The position numbers and the translations under genes were made by a program. Of a stretch of 34,059 nt of DNA, positions 21,955-28,987 are shown piece after piece. Source of the stretch: Planctomycetota bacterium (GTDB lineage: Bacteria > Planctomycetota > PLA2). The stretch's first letter is position 1. Every line of letters starts with the position of its first letter. The stretch lies in NCBI GenBank assembly GCA_021776785.1, contig JAJFFF010000005.1, positions 1-34,059 of the forward strand, written 5' to 3'. The notes below the pieces were generated by a model, which worked only from the letters and a program-made list of their open reading frames with translations, searched no databases and had not been told where the DNA came from.

Positions 21955-23454
21955 TCAGCGTAACTGGATAACCGTTTCCTTTGTGCCCTCGGTGACTATG
22001 ACACCCTCGAATCGGGTCCCGACCCAGGCAAAGACTTCGACCCTCCCCGCCGGCAGCGGACCGATCTCGAGTGTTCCGTCGGGGCTCGTGAGCTGGTGGA
22101 CATACTGGACGTCGTTCTCGCAGGTAACGTAACGCCACCCGCCCGTCGCTAGAATCCAAACCGAGGCCATGACGCCGCGTTTGTCCCGACCCAACACTCG
22201 CAGACGAGTGTGCCATCCCTTGGGCTCGGTCAACGTGACGACAGTTCGTTCACCGCTCCGAACGGTCGCCTTGACGTGAGCGAAGAGCAGACCCGGTTCC
22301 CGCGTCGCGATCGGATAAACGCCGGCGGGTAGGCCATGAAACTCGGCCCAACCGTTTGCGTCTGTGCGCTTCGTTTCGTTGAGCTTGAGCAGCGCATGCG
22401 ACGCGGGAGTTCCATCGACGCGGTAGGCGCGGACCGCGATCGTGCCGGGTGGCTTGTTTTTTTTTTCTTCTTCTTCTTTTTCTTCCGGCTCTTCGGCTCC
22501 CTCTGATCGCACGCGCCAGTTTGTCGGTTGCAGTGCCGCCCCGGCCTTGAATGGAACCGATTGCTCGACGACTCGTCCGGCCTGAAGTTTGACGCGGACG
22601 ACCATGGTCATGTTGCCGCGACGGAGTTCGAGAGCGAGGCCGTCGTCGTCCACCATGGGTGCGCCGTGAACGATCAGCAGCCCGGATGCCGTGCTGGTCC
22701 CCGTAACTCCTTGCAAGTCACCGAACGGCGTCACGATGCCACCGGCCCGATCAAGGCGTGCACTGGCAACGGTAACGCCGGCTTCCGGGCCGTTCGGACC
22801 GTCGATCTGCAGTCGGATGTCAGCGTGCCGGTACACGCGGAGGCGATGGATCACCCGGCGTGCGCGGTACGCGATCGGGTCGCCGACCGAGAGGGGCGGT
22901 TCGGTCCACCGATTGGGAATCGGCGTACCGATCTTTGTTCCGCGCGTCAACAGGCTATCGTTCGCACGATCTACATATCCGTGCCGTTGCTCGCCAAGGG
23001 TTTCGCCCGTCTCTGTGTCGATGAAGCGCAAGAACAGCGGGATCATCTGGTCGAGCTGGATGACCGTGTCCGGTTCGCGCACCGGCCACTCCTGTTCCCT
23101 GTAGCGAACCGTGCCTCGCTCAGGTGGAACAAAAAACACGCCGTGGGTTGGTGCTATGCCTTTTGGTTTTCCGTTGTCCGTTTGGTAGCGCACACCCGGC
23201 GGAGTCACAGGCAGCTGATCGCTTCCGACAAACCGCACCGTCCATGGAATTTTCGCGGAGTCCTCTTGCTGGCCTAGTTCCGTGTGCGCTTGCACGGCGC
23301 GGTCGCGCGACGTATCCCTCGATGTCGCGTCGCGTGATGCGAGTTCGTCGGATGCCGGCGCCGTGCGCCCGCGCCGGGTGTTTACGCGATCCGGCCAGAA
23401 AGCTGCGACCAGAGCGACCAGCGCCAGTGCCGCCAAAACGGTGAGACCCCGCAC
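21955..23454 (-). CDS. Membrane-anchored CReg paralogue 1 of the tandem array
   Basis: 499 residues from ATG 23454; first of the five. The anchor is MRGLTVLAALALVALVAAFW. Blocks: WTVRFVGSDQLPVTP near 70, then IPLFLRFIDTETG ending HGYVD, ADIRLQIDGPNGPEAGVTV, GTSTASGLLIVHGAPMV, and a CReg pair from about 335 ending with VQYVHQLTSPDG and EIGPLPAG. The inter-domain linker is Glu/Lys-rich (EEPEEKEEEEKKNK) and is encoded by a purine-only tract with ten consecutive A residues on the coding strand. The anchor orientation and lack of enzyme motifs suggest a structural or partner-binding role outside the membrane. 23 bp separate it from the small gene upstream. Confidence 0.75.
   Translation of the reverse strand: MRGLTVLAALALVALVAAFWPDRVNTRRGRTAPASDELASRDATSRDTSRDRAVQAHTELGQQEDSAKIPWTVRFVGSDQLPVTPPGVRYQTDNGKPKGIAPTHGVFFVPPERGTVRYREQEWPVREPDTVIQLDQMIPLFLRFIDTETGETLGEQRHGYVDRANDSLLTRGTKIGTPIPNRWTEPPLSVGDPIAYRARRVIHRLRVYRHADIRLQIDGPNGPEAGVTVASARLDRAGGIVTPFGDLQGVTGTSTASGLLIVHGAPMVDDDGLALELRRGNMTMVVRVKLQAGRVVEQSVPFKAGAALQPTNWRVRSEGAEEPEEKEEEEKKNKPPGTIAVRAYRVDGTPASHALLKLNETKRTDANGWAEFHGLPAGVYPIATREPGLLFAHVKATVRSGERTVVTLTEPKGWHTRLRVLGRDKRGVMASVWILATGGWRYVTCENDVQYVHQLTSPDGTLEIGPLPAGRVEVFAWVGTRFEGVIVTEGTKETVIQLR
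22456..22466 (-). repeat. Homopolymer A10 with in-frame slippery heptamer in paralogue 1
   Basis: On the coding strand ten A residues are followed by C, read in frame as gaa aaa aaa aac. The last seven bases form A_AAA_AAC in the correct phase for -1 frameshifting. The tract lies in the linker between domains. Confidence 0.8.
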
Positions 23455-23477
23455 ACACCCAGGATAGGCGAGAACGG

Positions 23478-23882
23478 CTACTCGCGGCGGAGCGGGAGGG
23501 CCTGTTTGTTCCAGTGGAGGATCATGCCGCGGTCGGTGAACTCGATGCGGCAGGCGCGGAGGCCGCCGCTCTTGCTATCGAATTCCAGATCCAGACCGTC
23601 CTCGTTTTCGCGCACGATGCGGTACTTTCCTGTGCGCTGGCGACGTTCACCCTTCGTCGTCATGCCGACCTGCATGCGGCGTGCGGTGAACGCGAAGCGG
23701 AAGTCAACGGCTTCCAAGAGTTGCCTCCACACGCGACGCTGGGCTTCGGGCTTGTCCAGCGCTACGGCGTCGGCATCCAACACCCAAGTCCCGACCAGTC
23801 GCTCGTCACCCTTTTGGTAGACCACAACAGCCACGCTCGCGATGAGCACGCCGACTGCGAGATACGGAATCCATCGCCCCAC
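23478..23882 (-). CDS. Small membrane-anchored protein, lipocalin-like look
   Basis: 134 residues from GTG 23882. The N-terminal helix MGRWIPYLAVGVLIASVAVV is an uncleaved anchor. After it LVGTWVLDADAVAL resembles the opening strand of lipocalin-like domains, and beta-rich sequence follows (GKYRIVRENEDGLDLEF, CRIEFTDRGMILHWN). The gene precedes the five paralogues by 23 bp on the same strand, so it is probably the first gene of that operon. It is divergent from the PsbP-like gene across 72 bp, which should contain both promoters. The fold call is tentative. Confidence 0.6.
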   Translation of the reverse strand: MGRWIPYLAVGVLIASVAVVVYQKGDERLVGTWVLDADAVALDKPEAQRRVWRQLLEAVDFRFAFTARRMQVGMTTKGERRQRTGKYRIVRENEDGLDLEFDSKSGGLRACRIEFTDRGMILHWNKQALPLRRE

Positions 23883-23954
23883 GAAAAAGGTATCGGATGT
23901 CTGTGTCGTTAACTTGTGCGGCGGGCTAATTCGATAGCCGAACTACAAGGAGTG

Positions 23955-24476
23955 ATGGAGAGAAAAGCCCTTCCGCCCCTGCTCGCGCTCCTTTTGACCG
24001 GAGCGGCGGGTGCGGAGCGTCAGACGGATCAGCGCGAGACGTTCTCGGTCGAAGTGCCGCGCGAGTGGTCTGTTCGGTTGCACGTCGAGCCCGGCGAGTC
24101 GTTTATGCGCATCGCGCCCCGTGGTTTCGATCGTCCGCAGGAGCACCTGGTCGTGTGCAGCGTGCAGCTGACGGACGACCCGACCGTTTCGCTTTACGAG
24201 TGGGCGGCCGCGACATGGGAAGACGTGATCGCGGAAGCGGGCGACATGGAAGACGTGACGATCGAAGACACGTTGGCGGGCGACCACGCCGCGCGCGTGT
24301 TCTCGTTCGACCACTTTTCGGACGGTACGCGTTGCCACCAAGCGATCACGTGTGTGCGCGCGAGTGATCGCGGCTATCTGATCTCGCGCGGGCGCATCGC
24401 CGGCCGCGATGACTTCCTCCTCCAGATCGAAGAGGTCGTGCGTTCGTTCCGCGTGGAAGACGGAGCGGATCGGTGA
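23955..24476 (+). CDS. Secreted PsbP/DUF1795-like protein
   Basis: 173 residues from ATG 23955. The ribosome site AAGGAG (23947-23952) sits very close to it, but the following MERKALPPLLALLLTGAAGA is a clear signal peptide, whereas the upstream extension to 23916 is not. The mature part opens with FSVEVPREWSVRLHVEPG, the pattern of PsbP/DUF1795-type small domains (a Phe-Ser-Val strand, then Pro-x-x-Trp). It ends with a helix, LLQIEEVVRSFRVED, typical of that fold. Function is unknown. Its TGA overlaps the GTG of the DUF502 gene, so both proteins are made together. Confidence 0.65.
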   Translation: MERKALPPLLALLLTGAAGAERQTDQRETFSVEVPREWSVRLHVEPGESFMRIAPRGFDRPQEHLVVCSVQLTDDPTVSLYEWAAATWEDVIAEAGDMEDVTIEDTLAGDHAARVFSFDHFSDGTRCHQAITCVRASDRGYLISRGRIAGRDDFLLQIEEVVRSFRVEDGADR

Positions 24477-25033
24477 TCCTCCGCTTCTTTGTCCGCGGCT
24501 TGGTGTTTGGCGTGCCCGTCGCGCTGACCGCGTACCTCGCCGTGCGGCTGTTCGTCGGGGTCGACAACCTCGTCGACACGCAAAAGTGGTTCGGCGTTCA
24601 CCTGCCGGGCTTGGGCGTCGCCGTCACCCTCGTTCTGATCACGGGGCTGGGATTTCTCACGTCGCTCTTTTTGACGCGCTGGGTCGTGGTCCTGACCGAC
24701 CGCTTCTTTAAGCGCCTGCCGCTCGCGAAAACCGTGTACTCGTCCATCAAAGACCTGATGGAAGCGTTTGTCGGCGAAAAGAAAAAGTTCGACCAACCCG
24801 TGCGCGTACACCTCGACGAGTCCGGCAAGCTCGCGACGTTGGGCTTCATCACGCGCCGCGACTGCGCGAGCATCGGCGCACCGGAGTCCGTCGCCGTGTA
24901 CTTCCCGCAGTCTTACAACTTCGCGGGCCAAGTTGTGTTGGTGGCGCGCGACCGCGTGCACGATCTCAAAGCGGATGCGGGCGAGGTCATGCAGTTCATC
25001 GTGAGCGGCGGCGTCTCCCAACAGTCCGAGTAG
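24473..25033 (+). CDS. DUF502-family membrane protein
   Basis: 186 residues from GTG 24473, overlapping the preceding stop as GTGA. Two transmembrane segments lie at about 8-27 and 49-72, with family signatures GLGFLTSLFLTRWVV, LPLAKTVYSSIKDLMEAF, LATLGFITRR and YFPQSYNFAGQVVLV. Length and order match DUF502 proteins of many bacteria. The usual PTSPNPTSG motif is replaced by PQSYNFAG. The role of the family is unknown. Confidence 0.85.
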   Translation: MILRFFVRGLVFGVPVALTAYLAVRLFVGVDNLVDTQKWFGVHLPGLGVAVTLVLITGLGFLTSLFLTRWVVVLTDRFFKRLPLAKTVYSSIKDLMEAFVGEKKKFDQPVRVHLDESGKLATLGFITRRDCASIGAPESVAVYFPQSYNFAGQVVLVARDRVHDLKADAGEVMQFIVSGGVSQQSE

Positions 25034-25040
25034 CCGACGC

Positions 25041-25109
25041 CGCGCCGACGTTCGCGCGCCGTCTTTCCCGCGCCGTCTTTCCCGCGCCGACGTTCCCGCG
25101 CGTCCTTCC
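25041..25109 (+). repeat. 14-bp tandem repeat, about five units
   Basis: Units of 14 bp start at 25041, 25055, 25069 and 25083, with a 13-bp fifth unit at 25097. The pattern is CGCGCC followed by GACGTTC or GTCTTTC and one more base. Units 2 and 3 are identical. It follows the DUF502 stop by 7 bp and contains no gene. Confidence 0.85.
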
Positions 25110-25294
25110 CGTGCATCGTTTCGTGGGACCGTTGTGTTCGCGCAGCAATCGCGTTGCGCCCAAGCGACGTTCGTTCACGTCAGGCTCGATCCGGCTCGTT
25201 TCGGGGCGCGTGCAAATGCCACATGGCACCGACAGGTTTCGCAACCTGAACGCAGGACGGGTTTTAGGGTGATCTCCCAATAGCACCGGGCGAA

Positions 25295-25360
25295 ATGCGT
25301 CGTACCTTCAATCGCACACGCAAAGGCGATAGACGCAACACCAGGAAAGCAACCCAGTGA
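25295..25360 (+). CDS. Possible 21-residue basic peptide, first of three overlapping mini-genes
   Basis: An ATG frame encodes MRRTFNRTRKGDRRNTRKAT then Q, about 40% Arg or Lys. Its TGA overlaps the next start codon as GTGA (25357-25360). No clear ribosome site precedes it, so support rests on the overlap chain and composition. Highly basic peptides of this size occur as DNA-packaging proteins of small phages, but this is speculative. Confidence 0.3.
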   Translation: MRRTFNRTRKGDRRNTRKATQ

Positions 25361-25497
25361 ATCCTGCAGACACGGTAATGATCCTCGGCCTCGTTGGCAT
25401 GCTCGGCGTGCTTCTCCTCGAACTATGGGTGCGGCAACGCTCCCGCAGTCATCGCCCGACGCGGGAACTTCCCGCGATGGAGGACCTAGTAAAATGA
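25357..25497 (+). CDS. 46-residue single-span membrane protein
   Basis: GTG 25357 to TGA 25497, with AGGAAAG at 25343-25349 as a well-spaced ribosome site. One hydrophobic helix, VMILGLVGMLGVLLLELW, is followed by a basic stretch (VRQRSRSHRPTR), so the C-terminus should face the cytoplasm. Its stop overlaps the start of the zinc-finger gene as ATGA, which supports translation of both. Function is unknown; it could be a small phage or toxin-type membrane peptide. Confidence 0.5.
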   Translation: MNPADTVMILGLVGMLGVLLLELWVRQRSRSHRPTRELPAMEDLVK

Positions 25498-25709
25498 GTT
25501 TTGTACCCGTTCAAGGAACCAAGGCTTGCCGCAAGTGCGGCGAGCAAAAAGAAGTGACCGAATTCCGGGTCTTTCGGCGGTACGGCCAGACCGACCGCGA
25601 ATACCGGAGGTCTTGGTGCATGGGCTGCGATCGCGCCTATGCCCGGCAATGGCGCGAGCGCAACCCGGGCTACCACAAGGAGTGGAGCCGCCGCTACCGC
25701 GCGATGTAG
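25494..25709 (+). CDS. Small zinc-finger protein, HNH-associated type
   Basis: 71 residues from ATG 25494; the longer frame from 25425 is ignored because the ATGA overlap and sequence fit the shorter start. Two CxxC pairs, CRKCGEQKEV and WCMGCDRAYARQW, form a four-cysteine zinc site about 25 residues apart. The pattern CxKCGExK...F...CxxCxRAYAR is typical of short phage and prophage proteins that often precede an HNH nuclease domain. Here the protein ends soon after (RRYRAM), so the nuclease part is absent. The gene may be a complete small regulator or a truncated nuclease. Confidence 0.65.
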   Translation: MSFVPVQGTKACRKCGEQKEVTEFRVFRRYGQTDREYRRSWCMGCDRAYARQWRERNPGYHKEWSRRYRAM

Positions 25710-26139
25710 CGCAAAGACCTGTGTACGAGAGAGTGTTGGCTTAAGAGAGAGGTAAGAATGGAACGCGGCCCGAGAGGCCGATAGGCCCCAGATTCGGGCC
25801 GTACGGCGTGATTGCACGCCTTGAGATTTCACTCCGCTGCGGAAGGTATGCCCCAACGCGCCTTCGACCCGGTTCCAAGCGTTGTCCCAACGCCGCGGCC
25901 GGCGCAGCCGATTCCAAGTCTTTCGTTCCTTCGTTAAGGGCGGGCTCCTGAGCGCCATCGCGCGTTTCGGGGTCCGCCGCTCGCCCCGCGGCCCGTCGGT
26001 GTTCATGGAAACGGGCGCGTCTGAGTGGGCGTCTGAGTGGGCGTACAAGCGGACAGGTCTAGGGTGAAATCCCTATTTCATGGGCATTTGAGGGCGCAAT
26101 GCAGCGGGCGGGCCCGGGCGGCGCGTACACTATCGAGTC
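25710..26139. other. 430-bp non-coding stretch with hairpins and a short tandem repeat
   Basis: No supported gene. It holds the double hairpin at 25766-25820, a 12-bp unit (GCGTCTGAGTGG) repeated twice at 26017-26040, and a small TGAAAT/ATTTCA hairpin at 26065-26080. TACACT at 26125-26130, just before the histidine kinase start, could be part of a promoter, but no matching -35 box is clear. Confidence 0.5.
25766..25820 (+). ncRNA. Strong double hairpin, structured RNA element or terminator
   Basis: CGGCCCGA (25766-25773) pairs perfectly with TCGGGCCG (25794-25801). Inside it GGCC-gata-GGCC forms a nested hairpin (25776-25787). Three bases after it GGCGTG (25805-25810) pairs with CACGCC (25815-25820). 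There is no U-run. Position is 57 bp after the zinc-finger gene, so it may end that transcript or be a separate RNA. Confidence 0.5.
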
Positions 26140-28374
26140 ATGCAGGACAGCCAAGGTGTTGCCCGGCGAGATGCGGAAATCCGCGAACTCCACGAGAGTT
26201 TGTCGCTGGCTACGAGCAAGGCGCGCGACTCGAGTCGTGCCCTCTTGGCGGTTGTACGCAAGCTCTGCGCTACGTTCGAGTGGGGCTTTGGCGAGGTTTG
26301 GGTGCCGTCCCGCGACGGCAGCGCATTGAAACCGGGCCCCGCGTGGCCGCGCGCGAACCCGACCTATCATGGGTTTCGGATGATTTCGCGCCGCCTGGGG
26401 TTCCGGCCGGGGCAGTGCGTCCCGGGTCGCGTTTGGAGCGAGCGGACACCCCTTGAGATTGCCGATCTGAGCACGGATGAGGCCGCATTTTTTACGCGGC
26501 GCAAGGCGGCGGTCGCGTGCGGCTTCCGCAGCCTGCTCGCCGTGCCGATCCTAAGTGGCGATGAGGCCGTGGCCGTGATCGTCTTGTATCGCACGACGGC
26601 GCTGGAAGGACCGTCCGCTCGCACCGAAGCGATTACGCGCGCGGTCGCTCCGCTCGGTCCGGTGATCGCGCGTAAGCGTGTCGAAGTGGAGTTGGCGATT
26701 CGTGAGCGGCAACAAAAGGCCGTCGCGAGTCTCGGACTTCACGCGCTCAACGAGGCGACGGACCTAGAACGCATTTTGGGCGAGGCGACGCGCGTGGCTG
26801 CGGCCACGCTCGGCGTCGGGCATTGCAAACTACTCGAACTGCTGCCCGGGCATGACGCGATGGTATTGCGCGCGGGCATCGGCTGGCGCGAGGGACTGGT
26901 CGGCACGCGCGAAGTCAGCGCGGGCAAGGGATCGCAGTCCGGCTACACGATCCTGAGCGGGAAGCCGGTCATTGTTCCCGATCTCGATCGCGAACGACGG
27001 TTTACGCCGTCGCGCTTGTTGACGGAGCACAGCATCGTCAGCGGTCTAAGCGTTATCGTCCACGGCCACCAAGGGCCGTTCGGTGTGCTCGCCGTGCATG
27101 CGCAGCAGCGGCGCTCGTTCACGGCTGACGACGTGCACTTTTTGCAGTCGGTGGCGAACGTGGTCGGCACCGCGCTCGAGCGGCGGGAGGCCGAAGAGGA
27201 ACTCGACGAGCACCGCCGCCACCTCGAGACGCTCGTGCTGAAACGAACGACGCAGCTCGAAAAATCGCATGAGCGTTTGCGGTTGGCCGAGCGGTTGGCA
27301 TCCATCGGCACGCTCGCAGCCGGACTGGGGCACGACCTTGGGAATACGGTGTTGCCGCTGCTCTGCCGACTCGACTCGCTCGATGCCAATGACTTGCCGC
27401 AGCGCGCTCGCGAGGACTTAGCGGCTGTGCGCGAGGCGGTCGAGTACCTCCGCCAGCTCAGCCAGGGGCTACGACACTTCGCGCTCGACCCCGAGGACGA
27501 TACCGCCTCGCCGCGCGTGACGTCGATCCCCGAATGGTGGGCGACGGTGCGCTCTTTGCTGCGCAACGCGTTGCCGGCGCGCGTCGAACTCGATTCGCGG
27601 CTCTCCGATGACCTCCCGCCGGTGGTCGTGCCGGCGCACCGGCTGACGCAAGCCGTCCTCAATCTGGTCGCGAACGCCGCGGAAGCGATCGAAGGCGAGG
27701 GGCGCGTGCGCATCTTCGCCGACGCGCCGCGCGATGCCGGATTCGTGCGCCTCGGTGTCGTGGACAACGGTCGCGGCATGAAGGCGCGCACACGGCGGCA
27801 CGCGCTCGAACCGTTTTTCACGACGAAAAAGCGCGGGTTGTCGACGGGCTTGGGTTTGGCGCTCGTGCACGGCGTTGCCCGCTCCTGCGGCGGCGAGGTC
27901 GAAATTCAGTCCGCCGAAAAGCAGGGCACGATGGTCACGCTCACGATTCCGGTGGCGAACCGTGCGCCCGACCCCGAAACCACCGAGCTGCAGCTCGGTG
28001 CGAATGTGCGCGTGGCCGTCTCCTTGGCGGATCCGCGCATTTCGGCGTACGCCAGTTTGTTGATTCGTTCCGCGGGCGGCGACGTCGAGGACAGTCCCGA
28101 TACCGAACCCGGCGACGTTCAAGTTTGGGTTACCGAACCCGGCGTCGCGAACGCGGACGCCATTCGCGATTATCTCGGCGACGATGTTTCGCGCCGCGTC
28201 ATTTTGGTGGGCGACGGGCCGGGCTCGACGACGAGCACGACGGACCCGCGCGTCATCATGGCGGATCGACGGGGCGGGCCGGAAGCCATGCGCCGTTCGT
28301 TGCGCCAAGTCATTTTCCAATTACTCGATCACTCTTCCCATGAGCTCACAGATACGCGTCCTTTGCGTGGATGA
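26140..28374 (+). CDS. Cytoplasmic histidine kinase with two GAF domains and a degenerate receiver
   Basis: 744 residues from ATG 26140, with no membrane segment. Two GAF-type sensor domains span about 35-180 and 200-350, followed by a coiled coil at about 350-385. The phosphoacceptor region is LASIGTLAAGLGHDLGN with H398. The ATPase domain has an N box (NLVANAAEAI, N512), a G1 box (DNGRG, D542), an F box (EPFFTTKK) and a G2 box (GLSTGLGLAL). The last 120 residues (VRVAVSLADPRISAYASLLI onward) have receiver-like spacing, but the phosphorylation Asp is missing, so it looks like a pseudo-receiver. The coding end overlaps the response regulator start by 35 bp, so the two form a pair. Confidence 0.88.
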   Translation: MQDSQGVARRDAEIRELHESLSLATSKARDSSRALLAVVRKLCATFEWGFGEVWVPSRDGSALKPGPAWPRANPTYHGFRMISRRLGFRPGQCVPGRVWSERTPLEIADLSTDEAAFFTRRKAAVACGFRSLLAVPILSGDEAVAVIVLYRTTALEGPSARTEAITRAVAPLGPVIARKRVEVELAIRERQQKAVASLGLHALNEATDLERILGEATRVAAATLGVGHCKLLELLPGHDAMVLRAGIGWREGLVGTREVSAGKGSQSGYTILSGKPVIVPDLDRERRFTPSRLLTEHSIVSGLSVIVHGHQGPFGVLAVHAQQRRSFTADDVHFLQSVANVVGTALERREAEEELDEHRRHLETLVLKRTTQLEKSHERLRLAERLASIGTLAAGLGHDLGNTVLPLLCRLDSLDANDLPQRAREDLAAVREAVEYLRQLSQGLRHFALDPEDDTASPRVTSIPEWWATVRSLLRNALPARVELDSRLSDDLPPVVVPAHRLTQAVLNLVANAAEAIEGEGRVRIFADAPRDAGFVRLGVVDNGRGMKARTRRHALEPFFTTKKRGLSTGLGLALVHGVARSCGGEVEIQSAEKQGTMVTLTIPVANRAPDPETTELQLGANVRVAVSLADPRISAYASLLIRSAGGDVEDSPDTEPGDVQVWVTEPGVANADAIRDYLGDDVSRRVILVGDGPGSTTSTTDPRVIMADRRGGPEAMRRSLRQVIFQLLDHSSHELTDTRPLRG

Positions 28375-28987
28375 CCACGCCTTCTTGGCGGAAGGTCTTC
28401 GTTCCAAGATCAACCTCGAACCCGACATGGAGTTCGTGGGGTGGTTGCCGGACGCGACGAACCTGATCCACGAAGCGAAAGAGCGGCAGGCCGACGTGGT
28501 CACCGTCGATGTTGAAATGCCCGGACCCGACCCGTTCGAGTCGATCAAGGAGCTGCATCGTCGGCATCCGGAGATCAAAGCGATCGTGCTCAGTGCGTAC
28601 GTGCGCGATCGGTACGTGGACGCGGCCGTGGACGCCGGAGCCTGGGGCTACATCTCCAAGGGCGATCATCCCGACCACATCGTGGCGGCGATCCACCGCG
28701 TCGTGCAAGGGCGGTTTGCGCTCGGGCCTTCCGTCGAGGAGCGCGTGCCGGTTCCGAAAGCGAAAAAGGACAAGCCGACGTCGCGGTCGCAGCTGCTCAC
28801 CGCGCGGGAGAGTCAGATCCTACGGATGATCGGTCGCGGCATGTCGCGCGGCGAGATCGCCAAAGAGATCTTTCGCAGCCAAAAGACGGTCGATGCGCAC
28901 CAGCAATCGATCATGAAAAAACTCGGCATCCACGACCGCGTGGAGCTGGTGCGGTACGCGATCCGCGAAGGCATCGTCGAGCCCTAA
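28340..28987 (+). CDS. NarL/FixJ-type response regulator (REC plus LuxR HTH)
   Basis: 215 residues from ATG 28340, inside the end of the kinase gene. The receiver domain, about 1-125, has the acidic pair D11/D12, phosphoacceptor D57 (TVDVEMP), the Ser of VLSAY and the Lys of YISKG. A linker rich in Lys and Pro follows, then a LuxR-type helix-turn-helix from about 152: LTARESQILRMIGRG, then MSRGEIAKEIFRSQKTVDAH. All key positions are present, so it should be an active DNA-binding output of the preceding kinase. Its targets are unknown. The TAA overlaps by four bases the stop of the convergent giant CReg gene. Confidence 0.92.
   Translation: MSSQIRVLCVDDHAFLAEGLRSKINLEPDMEFVGWLPDATNLIHEAKERQADVVTVDVEMPGPDPFESIKELHRRHPEIKAIVLSAYVRDRYVDAAVDAGAWGYISKGDHPDHIVAAIHRVVQGRFALGPSVEERVPVPKAKKDKPTSRSQLLTARESQILRMIGRGMSRGEIAKEIFRSQKTVDAHQQSIMKKLGIHDRVELVRYAIREGIVEP

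Noticed and set aside
25808..25951. 47-codon frame starting inside the second hairpin
   Set aside because: No ribosome site, and its start is buried in a strong stem. It has no recognisable motif.
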